34,093 nt of DNA, taken from positions 1 through 34,093 of the forward strand of contig JAITDU010000051.1 in assembly GCA_031282405.1 (NCBI GenBank), in the 5' to 3' direction. The notes beneath the pieces are model-generated. The model was not told where the DNA came from, made no database searches, and was given only the letters and a program-made list of their open reading frames with translations. The translations under genes were made by a program, and so were the position numbers. Origin of the DNA: Coriobacteriales bacterium. GTDB lineage: Bacteria > Actinomycetota > Coriobacteriia > Coriobacteriales > UBA8131. Position 1 is the first letter of the stretch, and each line of letters opens with the position of its first letter. This document shows positions 1-6,757 of the stretch, piece by piece.

Positions 1-112
1 TGATTATGTCCATTGGTTTAACAACGTCAGGATACATTCCACACTGGGTTATTTGACTCCGGTGGAGTTTAAAGAGAAAGGCTTGATGATTTTGTCCAAT
101 TAGGGGTTGCCA
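1..112 (+). mobile_element. IS3-family insertion sequence, 3' end only
   Basis: The window opens inside an insertion sequence. It contains the end of an orfB-type transposase frame (stop at 101-103). The stop codon lies inside what looks like the terminal inverted repeat. Read on the minus strand from 112, the end is TGGCAACCCCTAATTGGAC, which begins with TG and has the CCC..AATTGGAC layout familiar from IS3-family ends. The neighbouring RHS frame stops matching its family at this point, which supports 112 as the element boundary. The left end and any target duplication lie outside the window. Confidence 0.75.
2..103 (+). CDS. IS3-family transposase orfB, C-terminal fragment
   Basis: Thirty-three codons are visible before a TAG stop. 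They encode the end of the DDE integrase-type catalytic domain: the segment around HWFNNVRIHSTLGYLTPVEF matches the conserved end of IS3/IS150 transposases, where an [N/Y]..[K/R]RIHS[S/T]LGY.[T/S]P.EF pattern closes the rve domain. The catalytic D, D and E residues lie to the left of the window, so intactness cannot be judged. Expression would run from the IS promoter outside the window and converge on the RHS remnant, overlapping its 3' end. Confidence 0.8.
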   Translation, partial: DYVHWFNNVRIHSTLGYLTPVEFKEKGLMILSN

Positions 113-542
113 ATCCACCGTCTTGGTCGGTTTGACTTATAACGTTTCCGGCTGCGTCATATAAAAATTCCATCGAAAGCCCCGCTTGATCATATGCCTT
201 AGTGAGGCGACCTAAAGCGTCATAGCTATAGTCTTTGACAAGACCGTTGGGAAGGGTAGTCTGCATAAGGCGACCTGAGGGCGCATACGTGTTGTAGGTG
301 GTGTTGCCCAAGGCATCTGTTTCGCTTATGGTGTTTGAGTGAGCGTCATGGGTAAAGGTATTTACGCTGCCTTTGGGGCTGGTGGTTTGTGTGAGGCGCG
401 AGAGCGCGTCATAAGAATATGAGGTGGTGTTTCCCAAAGGATCGGTTTCGTGTATGAGATTGCCAACTTCGTCATAAGTATTATTGTGAGCATGCGTACT
501 ATGCAAGACATCACCACCTCTGTGTTTCATAACGTGATTCAC
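69..542 (-). pseudogene. RHS/YD-repeat protein remnant cut by an IS
   Basis: The frame carries at least five degenerate YD repeats of the RHS type ([29 protein letters not shown]), each about 20 residues. In intact RHS or wall-associated polymorphic toxins, such repeats build a shell around a C-terminal toxin. Family members usually exceed 1000 residues and have a secretion signal. Here only 157 codons remain, beginning at a GTG directly after an in-frame stop (543-545), with no signal peptide. The last 14 or so codons (69-112) are read out of the insertion sequence, so the native RHS sequence ends near 113. It is best read as a decayed fragment. Confidence 0.75.
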
Positions 543-868
543 CTACTTTGCGTCCGAAAGACTGATAAGGTACTTCGTGGCACACTTAGACAATGCAGAG
601 TACCGCAAAGCTCTGTAACCCTACTATAAACCGGTGTTTATAAATCGGTTGCCCTCATCTAATTATGATCTCTTGTTGGCCTCTCGCAAACTAGCAACTA
701 TACACACTAGCTGCACTCCGTCTGGAGTAAAGGCTCTTTCCGTCTATTTAGCACACCTTCGCTTGTGTGTTAATGCATCTGTTTTGTGTATTTTTGCACA
801 GCAGAAGTGATAGGTATTCACTCCTGACAGGATTTTCTCTGAATCAGAAATCGACTTAACGCACAATT
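543..868. other. intergenic stretch without a gene
   Basis: About 330 bases separate the lipoprotein stop from the RHS remnant. No convincing reading frame, tRNA or strong terminator is visible. It holds a perfect palindrome at 625-642 and a short hairpin (ACTCC/GGAGT) at 715-728, neither followed by a T-run on the minus strand. It may be decayed RHS 5' sequence. Confidence 0.5.
625..642. repeat. 18-bp perfect inverted repeat
   Basis: TATAAAC-CGGT-GTTTATA is a perfect 7-bp inverted repeat with a 4-base centre. Its AT-rich symmetric form suits a protein-binding site better than a terminator, because no T-run follows on either strand. It lies upstream of the RHS remnant and may be a relic of that gene's control region. 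No function can be assigned. Confidence 0.35.
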
Positions 869-1975
869 TCAATGCAAAAAAAGACCTGAAACGAACTCGT
901 CTGTAGTCACTTCTGCCACAAGCTCAAGAACAGTGCCCTCTATCTTATAAGCACGCAGGTATGTCGGATACGAACCAACGACTACGTACAATCTGTCTCC
1001 AACAATCAGACTGTGTCTTGGGTGATAGTCCAGAGGCTGTTGTGCAACAATTTCAAGTGTCTCTTTATCTAAAAACAGCGCTTGATTGTATTCGGGGAAG
1101 TTAACATCTCGCTGCATAACTATTATATAGTCCCCATACATATGAACATCTTCTAAGGAGTAATCGCTTGTGACGACCTCTTCCATTAAACCGGTCTCCG
1201 GCGTAAACCTGACAATATAATGATCGTAATCTGAAAGTCCAGGATAGCTATTCGTTTGTACGTCTTTAAGCCGCGATGTGCTAAAGTAGAGTTGCCCGTC
1301 AATCATGTCCGATAGCATGCCAATCTCCCCAAAGGCACCGAGAGGGTAGCGGGCCAACTCGTTGAGATCTAAGTCATAAACTATAAGGTCTGTATAGTTT
1401 TCGGGGAAAACCTGAAGAAAAGCATAGAGTATATCACCTTGGGCATAAAGCGCATTATAGAGGCTCTTCTCTTGTTCTATGTCGATGGTTTCGTGTGTAA
1501 GCCTGTCACTGCGGGTAATGTGGGTTGTAGCATTGATGTTATCCATGGTGAATATGTAGTCGTTTGTAGCGGCTATACTTTGTATAGACGGCCGATCTAT
1601 ATGATACTCTATGCGCTCACCTGTTCTAAGGTTAAGTTCCAAGGCCATCCTGTCGTTTTTAACCTGTCGATAACCCTGCGGGATAATATAGAGACTATCG
1701 CCAAATCTCACCGGTTTGTACCACTCGTTCTCCAGATCCGCATAAGGCAAAGTAGCAGACTCCACCAAGTTCAAGTCTTCGTCATAAAACTTGATAAAGC
1801 TGATCCTTTCGTTCATACGTGTCTCAACCATTCCTATGGCATAACCCGTCTCCCAAGCGGTGGCTATCTCACTTTGCGACTGTTGAGCACCACAGCCACT
1901 GAGTAATAGAGCACAAACTACAGCCATTACTCCACATAATAAAGTACCAAGTTTGACTATACCGATTCTAAACAT
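869..1975 (-). CDS. secreted lipoprotein, probable beta-propeller-like
   Basis: The start is taken at ATG 1973-1975, because AGGA lies 7 bases upstream; a GTG two codons earlier would sit on top of that site. The 368-residue product begins with a basic n-region and hydrophobic core ending in a lipobox L-S-G-C (Cys about 28), so lipidation and anchoring outside the membrane are expected. The rest has recurring units such as DYIFTMDN, GDILYAFL, GQLYFSTS, DYIIVMQRD and GDRLYVVVG, each starting with a short D/G turn and a beta strand. This suggests WD40/YVTN-like propeller blades, but no family is recognised with certainty. It begins 9 bases after the stop of the amidase gene, so the two are probably co-transcribed and act together at the cell surface. 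Substrate unknown. Confidence 0.75.
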   Translation of the reverse strand: MFRIGIVKLGTLLCGVMAVVCALLLSGCGAQQSQSEIATAWETGYAIGMVETRMNERISFIKFYDEDLNLVESATLPYADLENEWYKPVRFGDSLYIIPQGYRQVKNDRMALELNLRTGERIEYHIDRPSIQSIAATNDYIFTMDNINATTHITRSDRLTHETIDIEQEKSLYNALYAQGDILYAFLQVFPENYTDLIVYDLDLNELARYPLGAFGEIGMLSDMIDGQLYFSTSRLKDVQTNSYPGLSDYDHYIVRFTPETGLMEEVVTSDYSLEDVHMYGDYIIVMQRDVNFPEYNQALFLDKETLEIVAQQPLDYHPRHSLIVGDRLYVVVGSYPTYLRAYKIEGTVLELVAEVTTDEFVSGLFLH

Positions 1976-1984
1976 AATCACGTC

Positions 1985-3451
1985 CTAGATGATGTGGTAG
2001 TAAGCATCGACATTGCGATATTGCCCCCAGGGAGCTATGTAGATCCACTCCGAGCGAGCAGCGCGCCCATCAGATTTGAGATAACAGTTGCCGCCAGAGT
2101 CCGCCTGAACATGGTTGGTGGCCATTCTGCCATCACTACCAGGATAGAAGTAATACCAATCATTACCCAGATAGTGCCAGTAGGTGCGCATGACACCATC
2201 TGGTCCGAAGTAGTACTGTCCACTGCTGAGTTGTTGCCAGTAGGTAAGAGGGGCGCCATTGGCATCAACATAATACCAGCTGCCATTGACATTAACCCAC
2301 CTGTCCGCACGAGACTGACCGCACCGGTACACCAATGATGTCTTATCTCCATCAACAAACTCCATTGGGTGTATTGCATTGGCACCAAGCAGCGTATACT
2401 CAGGAGTGTTCAAGTCAACACCGTAGCAGTCAAGAAATCCGGCATAGACCAACTGTGAACAGTAGAAGCTGCTCCTCGTATTAACATCAAGAAGGTTGAA
2501 GTTGTATGGCTTGCCAATCTGGCCGAAACACCAGTCTGCAACTGCCTCTTCCTGAACGGTAGTTGTGGCTTTGACATCTAGTCCAAAGATAGTATCGTGC
2601 CGATTGTACCAATCGTTATCTTCAAAATCAACACCCTGCGGCAACGAGGTTACAGCTTTTTCGCCGGTATAAATAATCGCTGCGTGTCCAACAGGCAGGC
2701 TGCCAAGGTAAGGGTCGTCTGTTACAAGTATCGTACCTTTGTTTACTGGATAGACGCCAATAGCATCGCCTTTGGCAGACCCGGATTGTACTGTACCTTG
2801 CAGCGACAATGTGTTTACGGTGGCTTCATTATTGCTTGTGACAGAGTGGCTGTAATCAAGCTCAGGCTCCTTGGCAGGTGCCGTATTCGAGTGATTGTCT
2901 CGTGTTTCCGTGTCACCAAATACCAGTTCGTAAACAAGTCGCAGGGCATCTTCCTCTTCAGTAGTCAGACCGTCTACCATACTACGCCCCTCAAGCATGG
3001 CTTTCTTTTGTATACTGATTGCTTCGTCTATAGCCTTGATAGCTTTTGCTTCCCTAAGCGTAAGGTCTCTATTCAACGAAGCCAAAGAAGATTCAAGGAA
3101 ATCTCGTACCCTGCTGTTTTCTATTTTGGAAAGAGTATCTGCATACAAAGTCTCGTCTTTTATAGCGTCGCTGTAGGCTGTCTCATCTTGGTCAAGTTCA
3201 CTGCCTTCAGTAAATTCTGGGAACAGTTGAAGAGTAGACGAATCTGTTGCCTGGGATTCTTCTGGCTCAGTGTTATCTTGGGTTGCATCACCATAGCTTG
3301 TAGCATCAGGGGTTTGTGCAGTAGAAGAAGTAGCAAGCACCGCTGTCGGAGCGAATAAAAAACACAGAGTTAAGGCCATGGCAATTGATAGGACCGGGGT
3401 GAGCTTGGATCGCGTTGTTCGGTTTGTCAGTAGTCGAATCAACTTGCGCAT
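1985..3451 (-). CDS. secreted YiiX/NlpC-like amidase with wall-binding repeats
   Basis: This 488-residue exported protein has a long basic signal peptide (predicted cut after Ala40), an acidic low-complexity linker and a helical region (about 90-180). A YiiX-type permuted papain-like domain follows (about 220-375). In it a His in VGHAAIIYTG (His256) precedes the Cys in FYCSQLVYAGF (Cys331), the reversed His-to-Cys order of that group. The C-terminus (about 380-488) has aromatic repeats of the choline/glucan-binding type (NGSWYYVDANG, GQYYFGPDG, NDWYYFYPG). Such proteins hydrolyse amide or ester bonds in peptidoglycan or lipids at the cell surface; the substrate here is unknown. The start has GGAG 7 bases upstream. 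It is the first gene of a two-gene unit with the lipoprotein. Confidence 0.8.
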   Translation of the reverse strand: MRKLIRLLTNRTTRSKLTPVLSIAMALTLCFLFAPTAVLATSSTAQTPDATSYGDATQDNTEPEESQATDSSTLQLFPEFTEGSELDQDETAYSDAIKDETLYADTLSKIENSRVRDFLESSLASLNRDLTLREAKAIKAIDEAISIQKKAMLEGRSMVDGLTTEEEDALRLVYELVFGDTETRDNHSNTAPAKEPELDYSHSVTSNNEATVNTLSLQGTVQSGSAKGDAIGVYPVNKGTILVTDDPYLGSLPVGHAAIIYTGEKAVTSLPQGVDFEDNDWYNRHDTIFGLDVKATTTVQEEAVADWCFGQIGKPYNFNLLDVNTRSSFYCSQLVYAGFLDCYGVDLNTPEYTLLGANAIHPMEFVDGDKTSLVYRCGQSRADRWVNVNGSWYYVDANGAPLTYWQQLSSGQYYFGPDGVMRTYWHYLGNDWYYFYPGSDGRMATNHVQADSGGNCYLKSDGRAARSEWIYIAPWGQYRNVDAYYHII

Positions 3452-3619
3452 AGCAACTCCAATCTACAACAATTTGTTGAAATCAAGCTATAGCTATAGC
3501 GTTTATATACTATGGTTCATGCCGTATAGCCGCTCTGCCGCAGAATAGAAGTCAATCTATTTAACTTGTGAACGGTCGTATAGCTACCGTGGACGGTTGA
3601 TTGCTTGTAGTATGATTCT
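3452..3619 (-). promoter_or_regulatory. amidase upstream region with palindrome
   Basis: On the minus strand this 168-base gap shows a small palindrome CAACAATTTGTTG (3467-3479), directly upstream of the GGAG ribosome site. Further upstream is an AT-rich stretch with GCTATAGC palindromes and TATATAAAC near 3500-3510 that could supply a -10 element. No clear -35 was identified. The palindrome could hold an operator or affect the leader RNA. Confidence 0.3.
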
Positions 3620-3820
3620 TCAGTCAGCTCGGCGTTGGTTGTTGGTAGTTTTGTTTAGATTGTTCAGGCCCAAAGTCAGGCGTAGCGAGGCGCCACAGGC
3701 CGAGCAGTATTCACTACCCGGCCCATTTTGAAGACCACAGTTCAGGCACGTACCCACCAGGATGGATCGCGGCAAAACACCACGGCACCGACCACAGTTA
3801 ATGCAGTAGGGGCAGGACAT
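3620..3820 (-). CDS. small Cys-rich zinc-ribbon protein, frame may extend upstream over a TGA
   Basis: From ATG 3818-3820 the product is 66 residues. It has a clear C-terminal zinc ribbon (C-x2-C G ... YCSACGAS) preceded by more Cys pairs (CPYCINCGRC). The start is poorly supported: no ribosome site lies at a normal distance. The same frame continues upstream through TGA 3842-3844 to ATG 3902-3904 and encodes further CxxC pairs (DICWVCDPC, then DICWTCD after the TGA). If the TGA were read through, the protein would have 94 residues, counting the TGA position, and seven CxxC-type pairs. It directly follows the ferredoxin gene, so a role with the redox enzyme (metal delivery, folding) is conceivable but unproven. 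It could also be a gene broken by a nonsense mutation. Confidence 0.55.
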   Translation of the reverse strand: MSCPYCINCGRCRGVLPRSILVGTCLNCGLQNGPGSEYCSACGASLRLTLGLNNLNKTTNNQRRAD

Positions 3821-3844
3821 ATCACACGTCCAACAGATGTCTCA
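3815..3844 (-). other. in-frame TGA followed by a SECIS-like hairpin (candidate)
   Basis: On the minus strand, TGA (3844-3842) is followed after 10 bases by GGACGT-GTGAT-ATGTCC, a 6-bp stem (one G-T pair) with a 5-base loop beginning with G. Sixteen bases separate the TGA from the loop. Bacterial selenocysteine insertion elements are short hairpins close behind UGA, with a G early in the apical loop, so the layout is compatible. Such small hairpins are common by chance, and no selA/B/C/D gene is in the window. Confidence 0.3.
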
Positions 3845-3846
3845 AC

Positions 3847-3904
3847 ATGGGTCGCACACCCAGCAGATATCTTGACCTACGAAGATGGCGCACGTGCGAC
3901 CCAT
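3847..3904. repeat. 11-bp perfect inverted repeat after the ferredoxin gene
   Basis: ATGGGTCGCAC (3847-3857) and GTGCGACCCAT (3894-3904) are perfect complements separated by 36 bases, beginning three bases after the ferredoxin stop (3908). In the transcript the hairpin would bury the ATG at 3902-3904. No T-run follows, so it is not a standard terminator. It could protect the upstream mRNA end, attenuate, or control translation of the Cys-rich protein. Confidence 0.5.
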
Positions 3905-3907
3905 ACC

Positions 3908-4255
3908 TCAGCGCACAAAGATAGCGATCTTTTGTTTTCCGGTCTTTTTGGCCTTGGCCGCCAACTCCTCAAGCGTACCGTAGACCATAACGCCCGCCTG
4001 ACAGTGATGGACACAGGTTGGCAGCTTCCCTACCGATACCCGCTCAGCACAAAGGTCGCACAGGCTGGTGGGCAGTGGTACATGCTCATACTCCCAACGG
4101 CCGTTGCTGTTCTTCCGGGGACCATCCTGAAGGATGCGGATACCAAAATCACCCTTCGGCATATCATGTTCATGTTTGCAGGCCACCTCACAGGCATGGC
4201 AGCCAGAACAGTATTCATAATCAATGAACAGACCGTATTCTCCCTTGTCAGCCAT
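3908..4255 (-). CDS. 4Fe-4S ferredoxin partner of the molybdoenzyme
   Basis: The 115-residue protein has eight Cys in two sets: C16-x2-C19-x2-C22-x3-C26 and C66-x2-C69-x11-C81-x3-C85, enough for two [4Fe-4S] clusters. This is the short form of the electron-transfer subunit of DMSO-reductase-type enzymes (DmsB-like ones carry four clusters). No signal peptide or twin-arginine motif is present, so it acts in the cytoplasm. GGAGG lies 7 bases upstream of ATG 4253-4255, and the start overlaps the end of the molybdoenzyme gene by 8 bases, which implies translational coupling and a 1:1 complex. It would hand electrons to the catalytic subunit from an unidentified donor. Confidence 0.9.
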   Translation of the reverse strand: MADKGEYGLFIDYEYCSGCHACEVACKHEHDMPKGDFGIRILQDGPRKNSNGRWEYEHVPLPTSLCDLCAERVSVGKLPTCVHHCQAGVMVYGTLEELAAKAKKTGKQKIAIFVR

Positions 4256-6602
4256 GGGTATAACCTCCTTCGCGAGTAACCTGGTACGTGGGCTGCATTT
4301 CTGCTGTACTGTTTTCTGGCGTTACCGGATAGACCTTGGCAATACCACATTTGATAGGCGCGCCATATCCGCTGGCACCGTTCTCGTTCATGGGGATGGC
4401 ATTGTTGGGATTGCAGTCAAATACCCCAAAGAGCGAGGGCTCAGCGGCCTCTTTTTCCGGGAACCACCACCCATGCTCAGTCGAAATCACACGCGGATCC
4501 AGAGTCTCGTTAAAATGCGCGATCTGCCTGAAACGACCCAGATGATTCTCGATCCAGGCCCATTCGCCTTCAGCCACACCATACGTGCGTGCAGTCTCGG
4601 GGTGGATCTCAAAACGTGGGAAGGGATGAAGTTCCCTGCTGGTCGTCTCGGCCTGGCGCCATTCGCTATGGAAGAACTCAAATGAGCGTTTACCGGTAGT
4701 GAGTACCAGGGGGTACTTCTTAAACATCTCCGGCGTAGAATAAGGCGAGGTCGGTGGTTCCTCGTAAAACGGCAGTGGGTCATCTCCCCAGGAGTCATAC
4801 AGCGTTATGAAAAACTCGTATTTACCGGTGGGAGTAAAGAATCCCGGTTCACCATCAGGACGCAAAAGACCCTTTTCGTACTTAAAGTAGCGAAAGTCGC
4901 CGTAGTGCATGCCGGCGTATTTTTGTTCCAGGTCCTCCATCGTAAAGCCAACCTTTCCCACTTCCATACGCCAGTTCATGTAATCGCGCGGGGTTTGCAC
5001 CCACTCTGGCCAAAACTGGGGAGAAAGGCGATGCCCCAGATCGATCATGATCTGTTCGTCTTCTTTGGCCTCATAGTAGCTGGAACACTTGGTGAGCGAG
5101 CGCATGGGGTCGAACCAGACCCTTATGCAGTCGCGTTCGTTGCTCATGGCGCAAGGCAAGAGCAGATCAGAGCAGGCAACGGCGAACGGTGTCTTAAAGA
5201 GGTCGATATCGACGATGAAATCCACATTATCCATAGCACGGTAGATGCGTGGCGCGTCTTGTCCCATATTCGTGATGGGATTGGAGGACTGGATCCACAA
5301 CATCCGCACCGGACGCGGCCGGCCATTCTCGTCCACACCGGTCTCGATGGCCTCCAGGATGGTATCGGATTGCGATGAGGCGGTAAAGCCGTATTTTTTG
5401 AGCGGATATTTGCTATTGCCCAAGCGTTTTTCCACCATACCCGGTGCCAGATATTCAATGCCGGAGTTATAGCCAAACTCCAGACCGGATGCCTGGTCGA
5501 TAAGGACATTTCCTCCGGGGTTATCAATATTGCCGGTCACGCCGGCCAAACAGGCAATGGCGTGCGCGGTGACCGTACCGATCTTGGACATATCCACCGC
5601 CAATCCCCATTGAATCGTGGAGGGGTGAGCTTTGGCATAAAAGCGGGCGGCCTCAATGATCAGGTCCTTATCGACCCAGGTTATCTCGGCCACCTTCTCC
5701 GGTGGATACTCCTGTACACGCTCCTTAAGTTCATCATAGCCCCAGGTCCATTCATCAATGAATGTGTGATCCACGAGATCCTCGTTGATGAGCACATTGA
5801 GCATACCCAGTGCCAAGGCCGCATCGGTGCCCGGACGCAGACGCAGCCAGTATTTGGATTTGGCACCAATCCAGGTAAGCATTGGGTCGATGGTTATCAG
5901 TTCGCTGCCACGCTTCATGCACTCGACGATCCAGTGCCCTAAGAAGGCATCGGCGTTGTTGATGACCGGATTGGTGCCCCAGATGACGATGCACTCCGGT
6001 GGCCGCCAATCCGGATCCTCTTCATAGCGCGTGGAACGAAACTGCGACATGTCGGCCACCCATTGGTTGCCCATAACCACAAAACAGAGCGCGGTGCGCG
6101 GCAACATGCATGAATCGCCCGAGAGAAAACAAAGTGTTAAGTCCGGCCCGCCAAAGTTGGCATACTGGTTGTGCGCGATGACCTGCGAAACATTACGTCC
6201 GGTTCCTATCATTGAGATGATGGACTCCGGCCCGCTCTCTTGCTGGAATGTACGCACATTCTTCTCAATAATATCATAGGCCTCGTCCCAGGTGATGCGC
6301 TCCCATTTATCCTCGCCACGCTTGCCTACGCGCTTAAGCGGATATCTGAGACGATCGGGATGGTTGACCAGTTCGGTAAGCTCCAAGCAACGCATGCACA
6401 AACGACCCTGGGTAAACGGACTGTTTGGGTCGCCCTCTATCTTAACGAGTTTGTCGTCCCTATCGGTATAAAAGATAATCTGGCAGCCCTCATGGCAACC
6501 GGGACCGCTCCACATCGTGGTACGAGTGGCGGTAAGTTCGCCCTCTTGCCAATGGAGCTTTTTGGGATACAGTTCCAAATTGTATTCGTTGTTATATTCC
6601 AT
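4248..6602 (-). CDS. cytoplasmic molybdopterin oxidoreductase, catechol-dehydroxylase/acetylene-hydratase-like
   Basis: The 784-residue catalytic subunit belongs to the DMSO-reductase superfamily, starting at ATG 6600-6602 behind a strong AGGAGG. The N-terminal cluster region has C36-x3-C40 and C69-x2-C72. The usual first Cys of C-x2-C-x3-C is Gly33, and an extra Cys sits where many relatives have Gly (CMRC instead of CxxG). Cys165 in SGDSCMLPR is the likely Mo/W ligand. A long central cofactor region and a C-terminal dinucleotide-binding domain (from about 640, YPLVLTTGKR) follow. There is no Tat signal. Gut Eggerthellaceae carry many such enzymes with a small ferredoxin, an MFS transporter and a dedicated regulator, several of them catechol dehydroxylases. 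The substrate here cannot be read from sequence; other reductive, hydroxyl-transfer or hydratase activities remain possible. Confidence 0.85.
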   Translation of the reverse strand: MEYNNEYNLELYPKKLHWQEGELTATRTTMWSGPGCHEGCQIIFYTDRDDKLVKIEGDPNSPFTQGRLCMRCLELTELVNHPDRLRYPLKRVGKRGEDKWERITWDEAYDIIEKNVRTFQQESGPESIISMIGTGRNVSQVIAHNQYANFGGPDLTLCFLSGDSCMLPRTALCFVVMGNQWVADMSQFRSTRYEEDPDWRPPECIVIWGTNPVINNADAFLGHWIVECMKRGSELITIDPMLTWIGAKSKYWLRLRPGTDAALALGMLNVLINEDLVDHTFIDEWTWGYDELKERVQEYPPEKVAEITWVDKDLIIEAARFYAKAHPSTIQWGLAVDMSKIGTVTAHAIACLAGVTGNIDNPGGNVLIDQASGLEFGYNSGIEYLAPGMVEKRLGNSKYPLKKYGFTASSQSDTILEAIETGVDENGRPRPVRMLWIQSSNPITNMGQDAPRIYRAMDNVDFIVDIDLFKTPFAVACSDLLLPCAMSNERDCIRVWFDPMRSLTKCSSYYEAKEDEQIMIDLGHRLSPQFWPEWVQTPRDYMNWRMEVGKVGFTMEDLEQKYAGMHYGDFRYFKYEKGLLRPDGEPGFFTPTGKYEFFITLYDSWGDDPLPFYEEPPTSPYSTPEMFKKYPLVLTTGKRSFEFFHSEWRQAETTSRELHPFPRFEIHPETARTYGVAEGEWAWIENHLGRFRQIAHFNETLDPRVISTEHGWWFPEKEAAEPSLFGVFDCNPNNAIPMNENGASGYGAPIKCGIAKVYPVTPENSTAEMQPTYQVTREGGYTHG

Positions 6603-6757
6603 ACTTCCTCCTTCTTAATTGTTTTTTAGCCTTCTGGGACAGTTGTCTGCTTGTTTTCTTGTCGGCTTGGTTAACGCTTTGATCAACAACTTGGTCGACC
6701 TCCTGCTTGGTTTCTTGACAGGCCGGACAATTCGTGCCAATCTGGACAACCGGCGCC
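6603..6757. other. gap between transporter and molybdoenzyme genes
   Basis: This 155-base interval holds the strong ribosome site of the molybdoenzyme (AAGGAGGAAGT before ATG) and no obvious terminator. The transporter genes are therefore probably in the same transcript as the enzyme. It contains CAA/GTT-rich imperfect repeats but no convincing gene. Confidence 0.45.

Noticed and set aside
3908-3910. TGA at the end of the ferredoxin gene as a second recoded codon
   Set aside because: The ferredoxin has normal family length at this stop, and no repeated motif crosses it apart from a short AIFV resemblance.
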